Source of the DNA: Megalonaias nervosa
Lineage: Eukaryota > Mollusca > Bivalvia > Unionida > Unionidae
Assembly (NCBI GenBank): GCA_016617855.1
Contig: JAECUM010092832.1
Location: 248,001 to 312,000, forward strand
Direction of reading: 5' to 3'
DNA length: 64,000 nucleotides
Part shown: positions 1 to 13,400 of the stretch, one piece after another
How the letters are laid out: each line of letters opens with the position of its first letter
Position numbering within the stretch: position 1 is the first letter of the stretch
Translations under genes and position numbers: made by a program
Notes under the pieces: generated by a model
What the model was told of the DNA's origin: nothing
Database searches by the model: none
What the model saw: the letters and a program-made list of their open reading frames with translations, nothing else

Positions 1-167
1 TGATGATTACATAAACTCATTTATTTATCCTTTGGGTCAATCCAGTTGTTTTAATCAACATTCTATTAATTACTGATTAATGCATTGGAGCAAAGAACAA
101 GATCATAATTGTATGACAGATTTTATAGATTTCTGTGATGCTATTAATTAATCATCAGTGTATTAGC

Positions 168-305
168 TTTACAGATACATGTATATGAGATTTATTATTC
201 ATACTGTATGAGATTTATTATTCATACTTTACAGAAACATGTATATGAGATTTATTACTCATACTTTACAGATACATGTATATGAGATTTATTATTCATA
301 CTTTA
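168..305. repeat. 37-bp minisatellite, about 3.5 copies
   Basis: Direct copies of a unit containing tttacagatacatgtatatg and gagatttattattcatac follow each other in the SGPL1 intron left of the first exon. One copy has lost part of the unit. Confidence 0.8.
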
Positions 306-413
306 CAAATAACACATTTGAAAATACCAGAATTTAGAACATTTTCTATAGGATAATCTATTCATATTATATGCCTGATGTGTTCTTATTATATGTTTTG
401 TTTGTTTTTTCAG

Positions 414-534
414 TATGGTTTTGCTCCAAAGGGCTCATCTGTGATAATGTACTTGAATAAAAACTACAGGAAATATCAGTGGTTTATACAGACTGATTGG
501 CCTGGTGGCGTCTATGCATCTCCCACACTGGCAG
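414..534 (+). CDS. SGPL1: SGPL1 exon (first in window)
   Basis: A T-rich tract and cag precede 414, and the exon ends at a GTAAAT donor. It starts in phase 0 with the Tyr codon that follows the cofactor lysine in this family. It encodes the APKGSS and [14 protein letters not shown] segments and ends one base into a Gly codon. Confidence 0.96.
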
Positions 535-3500
535 GTAAATAATTAAGCAAATCACCAACACGAACAACACCCCATTCCACCATAACAATCAGCTACAACT
601 ATCACCACTAAGACGGCACCAACAGTGGAGTTGGTGTGTTAACTGAATAATCAGTTAATCAGTAGATATGCATGCTAAAAATGATCATTGGTACAAAAGT
701 TGTCATTGCTATTTTAGGACATTTTATCACACTTAAATTACGCTTTTTGATAAACAGTAACTAGTTGCACCATAATACAAACAGATGTGTTCATGATAGG
801 TGATTCACAAAGATTTAAAAAAACTTTTTCATGGAAAATTGACTAACCTAAGAAAGTGATACTTGCCAGCAGATATTATTTACAAGGATTATCTCTCTTT
901 AACCATCACTTTGATCATACAGTGTGTGAAATCTAAGGATGAAAAAGCTGCAACTGAACACATGTCAAATGTGTGGCATGATCTCAGGAAGTTCAAATAA
1001 CCACCCTCTGTTACTTGGTACCGAGCAAGTATCATACTTTTGGCTTGATTAAAGGGTTATCACATGGGAAAACAAGATAAGGAATTCACTGGAAGATGTA
1101 GAACTCTACTTGGTACTGAACAAGTACATGTACTACATTTTGCAGCTTTATTGAAAGGATTGTCAACTAGAAAACAAAGTGAGTGCTGCCATTACAAGCC
1201 AAGGGCTTATTGGGCCATGTGCACAGGCAGAAAACTGGTGAATATCAGTATTCAAATACTAATACAAATACAAGTTAGGACTTGCACAGAAATGGAAGCA
1301 ATATACTTGCTAGTAAACACCCATGGTAAACAACATTGGTGGACACTTTACTTTGTTGTGAATAGTATTTAATTTACCCATAATATTTTCAAATTCTTCA
1401 AAACCATGTAACTGCAGATACAGATATTGTGTAATAAATACCATCATGAAATGGATAAATAGAGTGCATACCGTATACGCATTTCTGAATGGAAATAGAG
1501 GCTTGAAAAAGTAAAAAATTTGAATTGACTATATTTTTGTACTACAGAAATCTCAAGTTTCCAACATTATCCCTAGACTTGTCCAATCGTTTTTGTATGT
1601 CGTGCTTTTAAGATGACCCCAGCTCAGCATGAATCAAATTTTCAGTAGAAAAGGTCGACTTAATAGCAAGTATACTTGGTAGCTAGCATTAACCACCACC
1701 ACACTACCATCATCATGATTATTTGCCATCATCATCACAACCACAATGATTAATGTCTTTAAATTTACTCTCACAGTCATTATCATCTTTAAATTAATTT
1801 TTATAGACTATTTAAAATTTGATAAATAGGAGAATAATGAATTTTATTAAATCTTTTCATGTCCATGTATAAAATATGTTATTGAAAGTATTGAAAGGTT
1901 TCTAAGTTCAAGTGAAGAAGATCATGAAATTTGTTCAGAATAAAAAGGTAGATTTTCAGTGAAAATATTGAATCAGGTGAGTGAGGATTGGGAAATTCAT
2001 TTTGTAAATTAACCAAATTAAATGTAAAAGATGGAGTGTATATTAAAACTTACTCTTACTCTAAGTTAAAGCTAAGATATGCATTTAACTAAAAATCAGA
2101 GTCAGACTTTTTCTGTCATTTTATTAAAGAGGAGTTGATAATTTCTGAAAGGCTGTCTTTACCTTTGAGATAAAATACAATGAATTCTGTCTGTGATTGA
2201 TATCAATCAGAACTTTGGATGGAGTGACTATGTTTTTCTGCAGAATCAAGCTGGGAAAAAAACATTAAAATATTATTCCAGAAATAATCACCAGACCTAG
2301 ACCCAAACCTGACCTTGACATTAACATTTATCTTTATACTATGATTTATCTTGTTCAGGGAGTCGTGCTGGTGCTGTTATAGCAGCTTGCTGGGCAGCCA
2401 TGATGTACATGGGAGAAGACGGATATGTGGACAGTACGAAGAAAATCATCAGCACAACGAGATATATTGTTCAGGAGTAAGTATTCTATAAGCATGGCAA
2501 CTGTATGCTTATTGGTTGCTGTGTATTGTACCATATTTTTTTTTGTTGAGGTTTTATTACATGCCTGTTTAATCTTATGTGTTGATCTGGTGTTCAGATA
2601 TGTCTGCATTGGACACCAGACCAGAACTGTTTTGGTGTTTCAGTGCTTATATGGTCAAACTATATCATACATAAATGAAGCAAAGCTCAAAACAGAATGT
2701 ATAAAGTGAGAGTCAGGGACTCTTAGTTAGATTTAGCAGAGTTTTGAGAGGTCATAAACAAATTTTAAGGGGTAATTGATTTATATTGTGTATCTTATTT
2801 ATGTAATTACTTACTATTTTTTACCATCTTTCATTATGTATAATGCGCATGAATGTAAAACATCCATGAATCTATAAATGTAGGAATATATAATGAGCAT
2901 AAATTTTATAGCATGAACATGATATTTTAACCCAGAATGAGATGAAAAACTGAAGTCTCTCATATTATATGCATGTAATAACCTACATTCAAAATCTTGA
3001 TGATTTTCCTCCATTTTTGCATGAAACAACAGATGGTCTACCATTTTGGATAGTGTACTATTCATCATTTGCTGTGCAATATTTGCTTCATTGCAATAAG
3101 TGTTGAATTGTTGCTCTGTTGGGTTTTTTTTGTCTTTGCCTAAGGCTTGTATGCAATATCTATCCAATGAACATTAGAAAATAAATTATTTTGAAAAAAA
3201 CGTTGCGTTGAAAGTGAACCTCCAGGGTGGATACAGTGATTGCCCATCTTCTTCCCATCATACATTTAATGACTTCACTCTCAATATTTGTATACTTTGC
3301 ACTTGTCCCTGTTTTGGCTTTTATCATCCTTGGTGCAGCCTTCCTTTTATTTTCTTCCATGCCTTTTATAGATGACTTACCCATTTTGTACTCCTCCCAA
3401 GCAGCCCTGTTACTATGTGCTTCTGCATGGGCTATAAAGTTGAGTTCATCTCGGGTAGTGGCCCATGTTGATACTTGTCAGACTGTATTACTCAGATCCA

Positions 3501-6500
3501 AAATCCAACACAAGATACTGTGTGAAAGTTCAGATCCAGTATTTATTAGCTCTGCTAGTTTTAGACCAGAAGAGATGGGATGGACTGTTGACCATCATCT
3601 GTCATACATCCATCTGTCTGTCATCAAAAGTTTATTATCACTGCTCACATGGAGGATTGCCATAAAACTTCTCAATGAGAATAGTACCGCTCAGACACCC
3701 ATTATGGCCACCACAGTTGTAATTTTGCATTATAGCTACTCCTCCAAAATGGATAGTTATATCAACAATGCGTTTTCACTCAAAGACTACTTTTGATATC
3801 TAAATCGTCCTAAATGAAAATGGTACAGATCTGACATCCATTATGGCCCACTGGCAGCCAGCTTGAAAATCTTGTCATTGCTACTTCTTCTAAATGGAAA
3901 GCTATATTGCCATGGAAAACTTCTTATGATGTCTAGTTGGTCTTGAATGAAAATGGTACCAATCTAATTGACAGTGAAAACATTATTAAAACTACTCATG
4001 CTGAATGACTAGTGATATCAACATAGTGTTTTTACTAAAAGACTTCTTATGATGTCTGGTTGGTTTCAAATGAAAACTATACAGATCTGATATCTAATAT
4101 GGCCACCACAGCAACCTTCTTGAAATCTATTATTGCTGAATGGATGGTGATATCAACATTGGATTTTCACCATAAGACTTGTTATGATGTTGGTCAAAAA
4201 TGAAAATGGTGTCAATCTGATGTATAATAATGCCATCACAGCAGTCATCTTGAAAATATTGTTATTTTGATGCTCGTTTCAACATGAGGTTTTTACTAAA
4301 CAATTTCTTATGATGTTTATTTGATCCTAATGGTACTGTTCAAAATATCTTGAAAATCTTGTTATCACTATTTCTCCTGCATGAATGGTCAAATCAGCAT
4401 GGCATTTTCACTGAAAGACTTCTTATAATGTCTAGTTAGTCATAAAGGAATACAGCATTGATCCAATGTCTAAAATGACTGCCACAATGACCTTCTTGAA
4501 AATCTTGTTATCACTGCTTCTCCTGAATGGCCAATCAGATTGACATTGTGCTTGAACTAACAGACTTGTGATGTCTACCTATTCTTGCAACATCCTCATA
4601 TATCATATTACAGGCAACTTTGCTTATGCACACTCCAAATTGCAGAGAGAATTTCCATAAATTGTTTTGTTTTCTTGAATGTTCTAAGAACTAAATTCCT
4701 ATTGAATCCTTACGTCTTTTTGTTGTTTGCTGCATCAGGGTCCATGTATTTGTCTTGTATTGAGACTATGACCAGTTCGTTTGATTTACTGAGGATAAAT
4801 TAGCATTGTTTTCTTTGCAGGTTGAGAAAGATCCCAGGTATAGAAGTTTTAGGAGAACCCCTTATGTCACTGGTGGCAATTAGCTCCAAAAGTTTTAACA
4901 TTTTCCGCTTGTCTGATGCTCTGTCTGAAAGAGGGTGGATGTTGAACCCATTACAGTTTCCATCCAGGTAAGTAGGAATATTACAAGATTAGTAATCACC
5001 TATACATATTTCAGTTGAGCCATTTTGATAGAGCTGCAGTCAGCAAATTGCAGATGTACAGAAGACTTCATGATCAAAGATGTGCATTCATGTATTTATG
5101 TCCTGTCCTTCTCCCCACCTCCATTTCAAGGAAGGAAGATATATTGATCTTGTTGTGTCTGTCTGTCCATCCATCCATCACACATTGTAAATAAGAGATG
5201 TCAAAACTATTGCACCAAACCCAGCTAATTTGGATGCATAGCTTTCTAGCATGCCCCAACAACTCACAGACCCACCTGTAGTGCAAAAACAAGTATGAAC
5301 CCAATGTTTTTCTTATATAAAAGGCATAAAGAAGCTCCTGTTGGCTTAACATTTGAAATCCACAATCTAAAGCTTGATAATTTCTTGTTTAATCATTGAA
5401 AATGGGAGTTAGTAAACATTCATTTGGAATTGTCAAATTATTTTGAGATGGAATGATTGCAATGTTTTTTTCAATAACTGTGAGTAAAGAATTAAATGCA
5501 AATACAGCAGTTGTGGGTATTTTCCCTTCTTAAACCACATAGAATTTAACCTTGAAAACAGATCATCTTGCACAGAACAGTGGTCTCTCAAAACAGGTTT
5601 TACTGTAATATGTATTTGTTTTATATAAGTCAGAGGAAGCACAATTTTTCACTGAGCCCCCCCCCCCGAAAATTAAATTGCTGCTCTCTTAGGTCCTGAT
5701 TATTTCCCTGATTGTTTTACTCACAAAGTTCTTTGACTTCTTTAACAAAGCTTATGTACAGAATGATCATATTTTTGTGAAAAAGGCACTAAATCACTTA
5801 CGATAATGGAAACTATCTTGATATGATTTTCTAAAAAGATTTGTAAACCAGAAGACATGAAATACTGTAAATATTTGTTAAAACTTCACCCAAATCTAGA
5901 CCTGTATTGAATGGACACAGGTATGTATTATTTTGATATTAACTGGATACAGGTATGTATTACTTTGATATGATTGGAAAGATCTAGACCTGATGATTAA
6001 GTTTACAAAAAGGCAGAAGTTGTTGTTGTAATTTAAGTTTAATGTAAAGTTTATTAAAAAACAGTAACTTTATACACACTTTTATTCATTCTGGTATTAA
6101 AGAGAAAAAATCTTTAAATATGCATAAAAATATGAAGCAAAATATAACTGAATCATACAACAGATTGTAAACAGAGATCTTAGGTCCTGTATTCAAGATC
6201 AAGGCCATGGGTCAGTATTTTCAGTTTTTCTGCATACTTTTCTTTCCATTCTGTAACATTACAGCATTTAAAGATAAGAGATGAAACTTGCTATATTTGT
6301 CATATACCCCATCCTGTCATCAATGTCAAGGTCACATGCCATATTTTAAGTTTTCAGATATACATTACCTACCACCCTGAAATTTATGAGTTGTTTAAGA
6401 TGAATGAAATTTGTTTTATTTGATTTTGTTGGGGTTTAATGCCATTTTTCAGCATTTGGTAGGCTATACATAACAGCCAGTATATCTGGAGATGGGGCTG

Positions 6501-9500
6501 GGAAGAAACCAAGAAGACACTGTGAAGAACCACCAACCTATTTGAAGCTACAGGCAAGCTTTCTCACAGACCCATGTTGGTCAACTAAATTTCGTGTGGA
6601 CAGAGATGAGATGTTTGAGTTATCTATAAAGGAGAGGGCTTAGACTTCTCTGCCTCTTGGATGAAAATGTGGCTTGTGACTATAAGATATGTTGCATCCC
6701 ATTTTTGGGTCCTATCTTTAAGGTCAATATCATGGGTACATACGTCATGCTTTGCTTTTGGTTTTGTTCTGTATGAAAAACCCTACAATAACATGACAAG
6801 TAATTCCACCAAAAATGTGTATCAGAAGCATAACAAATTTTCAAATCCAAATACATAATTTCTTGCTAATACACTCGCACAAACTTGTCAAGAACTTTTT
6901 TCATTAACATTTATATCTGCTGTTACGAGTCTATGCTGTTAAAATAAGTAACAGAAAAGAGTGAAGACAACAAGCTTTGTAAAATTTAACAAATAATTTA
7001 TTTCCCTCGAATACAAAGTGAAAAATGAGAATTAAATCCAAAAATAATCCAAGAATTAAAGACACTGGTCCTTGTAATAAAAAGACTGAATAAAACTCAG
7101 TTTAAGTCCCAAAGAGATCCAAAATTGAAGGCAATGATGTGTCTTATAGCCTGCAAAGTGCTGATGTATCAACAGTCTCTTGTTGAATCACAGAAATATT
7201 ACTCCAGGTTTGAATTCAGTATGAATTACAATGAATGTCTTTATCCAAGAATTTTGTCAGAGCACTTTTGTATTTCTGGAGAAAATAATCACTTGAATTC
7301 AGTCATTTGAAGAAAATAAAATTCAGTCCAAACTGGTCACAACATAATACAACTTAAAGTGCTAGATATTAAAGCATGACTGGTAAAAATTTCACAGTCA
7401 CAAGATAATATGCTTGACCTCATGTCACAATTAGCATTTTCTAAAAATAACCATCACCTAATGGAAAATAACTTTCTTGGGTGATCTAATGAGCCTTGTT
7501 TATTTACAACACAATAGCCTACAAAATTCACTTAGGAATCTCCAAAACCCAGACCCTAATCAACATATTTACTCTTTCTTTGTTACCTTAATAATAATCC
7601 TGATAATAAACTCATACACATAGAGAATAATGAAGCTGTTATTAGTTGTTTACATAAATGAAATAAATTTTAAAAAATTAAAAAAAGACAATCAGGTCAA
7701 GCAGAAATGAACTCGGTTTTGGACAAGGTCAAGTCCAGCATACAATGTTACATTATAGTAGCATGTAATGAAATAAAAAAATTAAACTAACAAACAAACA
7801 ATTAAATTAAATATACATAACAGTGCTCATTGGGACTGATTTTTGACTGACAAAGGAAATGTCCTAAATCAGACATTAAGAGTTTCAATTTAAAAATATC
7901 TTGTATTTAGGGTTGACAAATGCTTGCACTGAAAATTGTTCAAAGGTATTGACCTCAAATGTACTGCAGGTGAATATAGCAACACATGTAAAACTGCCTG
8001 AACCAAGTTTAGGGGTAAACCATTCAATTTTATATATAAAGAGTGAGCTTCCACAAACAGTTGAGTCATTCTTTAAATATAGGAAAAAATAAATGTTTTA
8101 ACTCCATTATTAATTGAAACATATATTGATAACTGTAACTTTGCACTACATCATAGCAAGAACAGGGTGTAGCATTTTTAATTGTAACACTAATTCCCTC
8201 TACCCTTGCAACCTAAGTCATTCTGTTCAGATCAGTGTATATTTACAATACATGTGATAATAGCATTACAGTAAGAAATGTATCTGAAGTCAGAGTGATA
8301 TCAAATTACCATAAAATAAATATGGTATATTAGCCATTTTGGTTTTTCTCTCATAGATTACAAAATTTATTGAAATGATACCAGACTTAAACCAGTAGAT
8401 CATGTGACAAGTTCACTTCCTGTGCATTTTGTGTTAATAGCTACAAAATAGTTTGACAGTGGTATAGTTGCCAATAAAGGAATAAGTTGTTGCAAAAAGT
8501 GAAAATGTTGTAAGACATAAGTTTAGAAGGGCAGGTGTGAGCACTTTGACTGTTCGTAAAGAGGAAGAGTCCTTTGCTGAGAAACTTTGACATAAGAAAG
8601 GTTTAGATAAACATCCCACATTTGGCATTCTGCAGCAGTGAGAAAATGGAATGGAGTGAATATATTAGTTACATACAGATATACATACCCTGGTTTTATG
8701 AATGAGGTTTTTGAAAGGTTTTGCACTGTGACTGATGATTATTTATGATAAATTTAAATAACATTACAATATATTCTCTTCCTTTCCTAGTGTACATCTG
8801 TGTGTGACACTTCTTCACACCAAGCCAGATGTAGCAGATCGTTTCATCAAAGAAGTCAGGGAAGTCACAGCTGAGCTCATGAAGGACAAGGATGCCAAAT
8901 GTGGAGGAATGGTATGTGTGAAAGACAAATCTTTGATATACACATCCAGTTTTCTACAGATGGGGTATTGACTCATCATATTAGGAAGAAAATGGATCAT
9001 TTGGAAAAAATATTTTAAAAAGTGAAGCAGCAAATTAGGAATTTTGCATGATTTTGAAATCTTTCTCATTGTAGGGTGATTGTTTCAAACAAATTGGATA
9101 ATTTCTACATTTTGCAGGCATTGACAAGAACAGATTAAAAATTTTCAATCAATTTTTTAAAATTTCTGATATAAATTCATCACATTACAAAAATAATTTA
9201 TTTGGTTCAATAAATTGCAAAACATTATTGAGAAGTGATTTTGAATTATATTGTGGTGTTTTGAACATTATGATTTTACTTCAGACGACTTTATAATGTT
9301 TGTAAGCAATGCTATGGTGTAGTATGACATCCATTTGAAACATAAATTGAGTTTGTGAAAGGTCATATTAATGAGGACATCATATGTGATAAAACTGCAT
9401 GGATATTCAGTTCTGTTAATTTTTTTACACTTGTTGATCCAGTCTGCAGTTTAGGTTGACTTAAGATGATTTAAGAGTTAATGCATTCTTTGAGATGCAG

Positions 9501-9980
9501 ATAGGTTTTGTTAATTTATTGGACATGTTTTTTAATCATGTACTAAAGTGAAAAAATGTTTTATTTTTATCCCAATGCTTTACAGGTATTGTGGAAACAT
9601 ACATGGCAAAGACATACATGTACAGTGATGCATTAAAATTAACATTGATATAATATTTATCACTTTTCATGAAAGTGAACATAGTATCTTCCAGACTGTG
9701 TCATGTTTATTTGGAATTTCTGATATTGTCTTTTGACATTTTAATTTTTGTGAATAATATTGTATAAAGAATCCAATATTGCAAATTGGAAGGAAGAACA
9801 TTAGCATCATTAAATATCTCTATCATTTACTTTTGACAGGGAGCCATTTATGGAATGGCACAACGCATACCAGACAGATCCTTGGTTCATGAGATAGTCT
9901 CATTGTTCCTGGATGCAAGTTACAACACAAATGTGGGAGAACCGGTCAAAAATGGCGTAAACGGGATAAACAAGCATTAG
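414..9980 (+). CDS. SGPL1: Sphingosine-1-phosphate lyase, C-terminal 215 residues in five exons (5' part outside window)
   Basis: SGPL1 is a PLP-dependent ER-membrane enzyme that irreversibly cleaves sphingosine-1-phosphate to a fatty aldehyde and phosphoethanolamine, the last step of sphingolipid degradation. Exons 414-534, 2359-2476, 4821-4967, 8791-8911 and 9840-9980 join with matching phases (1, 2, 2, 0) and canonical AG/GT borders, giving an open 215-residue frame that ends in TAG. The translation contains family stretches such as [36 protein letters not shown] and GAIYGMAQ. In the human enzyme the PLP lysine directly precedes the YG(Y/F)APKG segment, and 215 residues follow it, the same number as here. 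The cofactor lysine should therefore be the last codon of the exon just left of this window. The acidic, cytosolic C-terminal domain is complete and ends in NKH (human ends in KPH). No frame break is seen, so I infer a functional gene. Confidence 0.96.
2359..2476 (+). CDS. SGPL1: SGPL1 exon (second in window)
   Basis: The acceptor ttgttcag is followed by GG AGT CGT, which completes the split Gly codon and reads [23 protein letters not shown]. It ends two bases into a Glu codon at a strong GTAAGT donor. The intron before it is 1.8 kb. Confidence 0.96.
3640..4580. repeat. Diverged tandem array, unit about 130-150 bp, in SGPL1 intron 2
   Basis: Six or so imperfect units recur, each with a sequence like gacttcttatgatgtctagt, then tgaaaatggt, a 'tatggccaccacag' segment, 'cttgaaaatcttgttat', and 'gatatcaacat'. 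The units differ by many substitutions and indels, so the array is old. The same family, inverted, is at 31430-32200, and one unit lies near 30350-30480. Confidence 0.75.
4821..4967 (+). CDS. SGPL1: SGPL1 exon (third in window)
   Basis: The acceptor ttctttgcag leads into [20 protein letters not shown], then [18 protein letters not shown], matching the family's C-terminal domain. It ends in a split Ser codon at GTAAGT. Confidence 0.96.
6421..6610 (+). mobile_element. SINE-like repeat, family S2
   Basis: Shares the core 'gggtttaatgccatttttcag', the 'gataggctatacat' block and 'caagctttctcacagaccca' with copies at 35880-36108, 53756-53885 (inverted) and 57940-58182. Four copies in one window show a dispersed short element. 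No tRNA-like head is obvious, so its class is uncertain. Confidence 0.6.
6922..7821 (+). mobile_element. 0.9-kb dispersed repeat with inverted ends (family GTTAC), copy A
   Basis: Begins GTTACGAG and ends ATACATAAC, so the ends are short inverted repeats. The first 100 bp (AAGTAACAGAAAAGAGTGAA, then caacaagctttgta and aataatttatttccct) and the last 120 bp match copies at 22708-23619 and 30541-31317. It has no long open frame. It could be a non-autonomous DNA transposon, or a solo LTR if the true ends are TG/CA one base outside. A matching target-site duplication is not clear. Confidence 0.7.
8791..8911 (+). CDS. SGPL1: SGPL1 exon (fourth in window)
   Basis: The acceptor tttcctag is followed by the completion of Ser and the [10 protein letters not shown] segment (human: IHFCITLLHA). 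The exon ends in phase 0 after a Met codon at GTATGT. The intron before it is 3.8 kb and holds a SINE and a 0.9-kb GTTAC-ended repeat. Confidence 0.96.
9840..9980 (+). CDS. SGPL1: SGPL1 terminal coding exon
   Basis: The acceptor ttttgacag is followed by [28 protein letters not shown], a short variable tail and TAG at 9978-9980. This is the expected C-terminus, with nothing truncated. Confidence 0.96.
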   Translation, partial: GAIYGMAQRIPDRSLVHEIVSLFLDASYNTNVGEPVKNGVNGINKH

Positions 9981-10036
9981 GACCAGTAAGCGTGACCTTG
10001 CCTCATTGCTGCAAGTAAAATGGCAAGGAAAGTACA

Positions 10037-10042
10037 AATAAA
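10037..10042 (+). terminator. Possible SGPL1 polyadenylation signal
   Basis: An AATAAA hexamer lies 57 bases after the SGPL1 stop codon. AATAAA is common by chance in such AT-rich DNA, so the true 3' end could lie further downstream. Confidence 0.4.
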
Positions 10043-10179
10043 AAACAAAGATCTTTGAAAGAATTTGAAATGTGTGTAATCTTTTAAAAGAAATTGAGAT
10101 ATAAAAATAACTGAATTTCATCATACAAGTAGATTCTTGCCGAGAAATTTATATGTGTATGTGGTTGTATGTATGTATG

Positions 10180-10190
<11 letters not shown>

Positions 10191-10230
<40 letters not shown>
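10191..10230. repeat. (GT)20 microsatellite
   Basis: Uninterrupted GT repeats, preceded by GTAT and AT repeats from about 10168. It lies 210 bases after the SGPL1 stop and may fall in the 3' UTR. Confidence 0.95.
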
Positions 10231-10232
<2 letters not shown>

Positions 10233-10419
10233 TTAAGATTGTTTATTATATTCGTAGAAATAATGTTTTCAAAGTTAAAAAAGTTGAGTTTAATTTCTGT
10301 AACCAAATTCCTAAATACTGTGTGTTCCAAAGTCCTTGTTATAACATTCCTTTGTTACAATGTTTAATTGGTTATAGCATTTATTTGTGTGGTCTGCCTG
10401 AGAAAATTACCTAAATTTT

Positions 10420-13400
10420 ATCACCTGATGCACTAAAGCCAGATAAACATTGGCAGTTGTTTAAATAACAAAAGCATAACAACAAAGGCACCAGGTAACA
10501 AAAGTGTAGCAATTGCCTGTCATTCATAATTGGTAAATAACAAATGCACAGGTGACAAAGGCATTAAAATCACACCTCATTCATAATCTACTTGAGAATC
10601 ACAGGATGCTTGTTCAGTGGAATTAAAGGATGAAAAGAATTGTTTTTATTTTGTAATTTGTTTGACTAAGTAATTTAAAAATATCCTTTTGCTATCATTC
10701 TTTTATTAAATTTTGACCGATTGAATATAGCTTAATAAAATACACATGACTCTTGACAATTTCTTTCCTTCCAAATAAATTAGGACTTATTTAGTTGTCA
10801 TTAAGTTATTGAACAAACACGTTTTCACATAAAGCTGACTTTTATGATTCACCATCTGGTATATGTACATATATGTTAATACTTTCATTGGATGGTAGAA
10901 ATTTACTAATTTTTTAAAAAATTCATGATAACATGTATTTATATAAACGTATATTGTTCGAAATTTTTTCTCTATTACATATGAGTTCTGAAAGCAATCA
11001 TATTAGTATAAATTGCTTACTACATGCATGTACAATGACATTAACATTGACATAGACAAGTACATAAACATTTTTAAAAATAAACAATGAATTTGGATAA
11101 AACATTTCTCAGTTATAACATTCTGAAGATGCCTTGTAAAATGTTAAAAAGAATTTTGACTGTATATATCAAGGCTCTATTTCTGAAATGCAAACAAAGC
11201 TTATATAATACATTTATGAAATGTTTTGGTTTTGTGGTATTATTTTTGTTAAATAGTTTGTTTTCACATATTATTCATTTATATTTTGCCAAAAATTGAA
11301 GAGGACCCAAATGAAAATTCTGGCTACTGTAATGAATGTAAGTCTTAGGGAGAGAAAAAAATTATTATTATTCAAGTCCAAAGACAAGCTTGCATATAAA
11401 AACTAAAACCTTTTCAGTTTCACAAGTCTTACAAACACAACAAATTAGAAATGTAATTGGTTAGATTGTTGTACACATTACACCAGCATTGACCAGTTCT
11501 GGTTGAGTTGTCATGTAAATTTTGTACACATCTGTGATTGCTTGTATATTAATTTTTTGTGTGCATATTATTTCTTGAGCATACAATTTAGAAACAGCAA
11601 TTCAAGAAAGTTTGCATGGTTCCATGACATGAGATTTAAAATAGTGCATATTTTGCGATATGTTACCTTTATCCTTATTTATTCGGAAAATATATTGTGA
11701 GCAGATTTCAACTTTTTAATTTTTGTATCATACCTCATTGTTCCAAATTGCAGCCTTCTCATATTTCTACTGTTTTTATTAACTTCAGTTGTTTTATGTT
11801 GTCACAAGGTACCTATTATTTTTATTTTAATTGATACAATTGAGGGTGTAATCAATATAAAAATATTCATACAAATATATAAAGAACATACCTATCATAT
11901 ATTCAGCAGAGAATCAATCAAGCTAAAATATTGAATAAAATGTGTCTAAATCATTAGGTATCAAATTTTTTTAAATATATTTTTACTTGACACAAATTAA
12001 TTCAATATGTGATTTATTCAGCTGTTAATTTTGGCAAGTAGTTTGTTTCTGCATGTTGTTTTGGTTATAATTGTTTCAATGGACATAAAGTAATGTAATC
12101 CATCTTTTATTAATTGAGCACTGAAAACCAATGAAATGTTTTAACCAATAAAATATCTCCATAGAAAAGAAAGGAATTTTATCAGGTGGCAATATCCTCA
12201 TTGTTCTATAGCATTAATCTAACCAACTAGCTGTTTTTAAATCTGAAGGTGATTTTGAGGGGCAAGATATACTGTAGCTTTAGTAGAAGCTCCCCTTCTA
12301 ATCAATGCCCCCCCTTTTTTTTCCACAAAAAAAAGGAAATTCGTACCTTATTGAGGCTTATAGATGCATGTATATCGATTATAGTATGTCTAAATAATTA
12401 AATCGGTACAAGAGTAATCCAACAACTGTTAGAAAAATAAAAAAAAACTAATTTATGAATATTTTCAGTCAAACAGTGAAGTATGGTATAAAAAAAATCA
12501 ACACAGAAACAGAGAGACAACAAAATCAACACATTCCCCGCCTTTGGAAATTGCACCACACCCGACACCCCTGGCATCTATTAGAATAACTATGGTATTT
12601 CATTATTGGAAAAAAGCAAGACAAATGCACTTTAGATAAGCCAACCATAGGTAGTTGAGTCAAGTACACACATTCAGTTGATCAAGGGAAACAATTTTGG
12701 CATAATTATCATAGCTGATGTCAGTACTTTAGGTTGCTTATATGAGATTAAACTATAGGCATTACTTACGCTTAGTGCAGTGGTATCTTTGATTAGAAAC
12801 CAAAAAGTATGCTTAATTTATGAGTTGACAATTTTCATTTATATGTGGTGATGCAGTGATGTAATTAATTACTGAGGATTGTGACTGACAACATTATTAT
12901 TGCATGAATCAAGAATTGTAACCTAGTTTAGTGCAAAAAGAAAAAGGGAGAAGCTGTTGTTTATTTGTTACAACATTGTTTTAATACTAAATGCATGTCA
13001 CTGTCCAAGAAATTATAATTATTCCAAATTGAAGAAAAAAAACGGATTACAGTTCAACAGCTTTATTGATTTCTCATAGAATTTATATCAGTCTCATTTA
13101 TAACAATCATGTTTATTGAGTAATTGGTGTAGTTTCCTCCACCCATTAAGTCAAGAACTTGAATGTTGCTGTCCATAGAAAATGTGATTGACAAGTTGTA
13201 AAAAAAGGTTCTTAATTGTCTCAGACATATAGTACATGAAAAAAATTACAGTGATTTCATGTGACACTCACAGCTTTTACATAAAGAAAATATTATTTTT
13301 GAAATGATTAAGAGTGTCAACTTTTATAATGTCCCAAGACTTGCAAGCTTATATTCATTACAGTACATTGAATTGGAATTCACTGAAGGTGATGTTGAAA

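Noticed and set aside
3160..3500. Minus-strand frame in SGPL1 intron 2 with protein-like composition ([18 protein letters not shown]), next to another at 2814-3167
   Set aside because: No splice sites or family match were found; the two frames do not join cleanly. It could be a worn coding relic, but not enough to call.
3227..3796. 189-codon plus-strand frame
   Set aside because: Starts in intron sequence opposite the frame above, is rich in Leu/Ile/Ser as expected from antisense, and runs into the tandem array.
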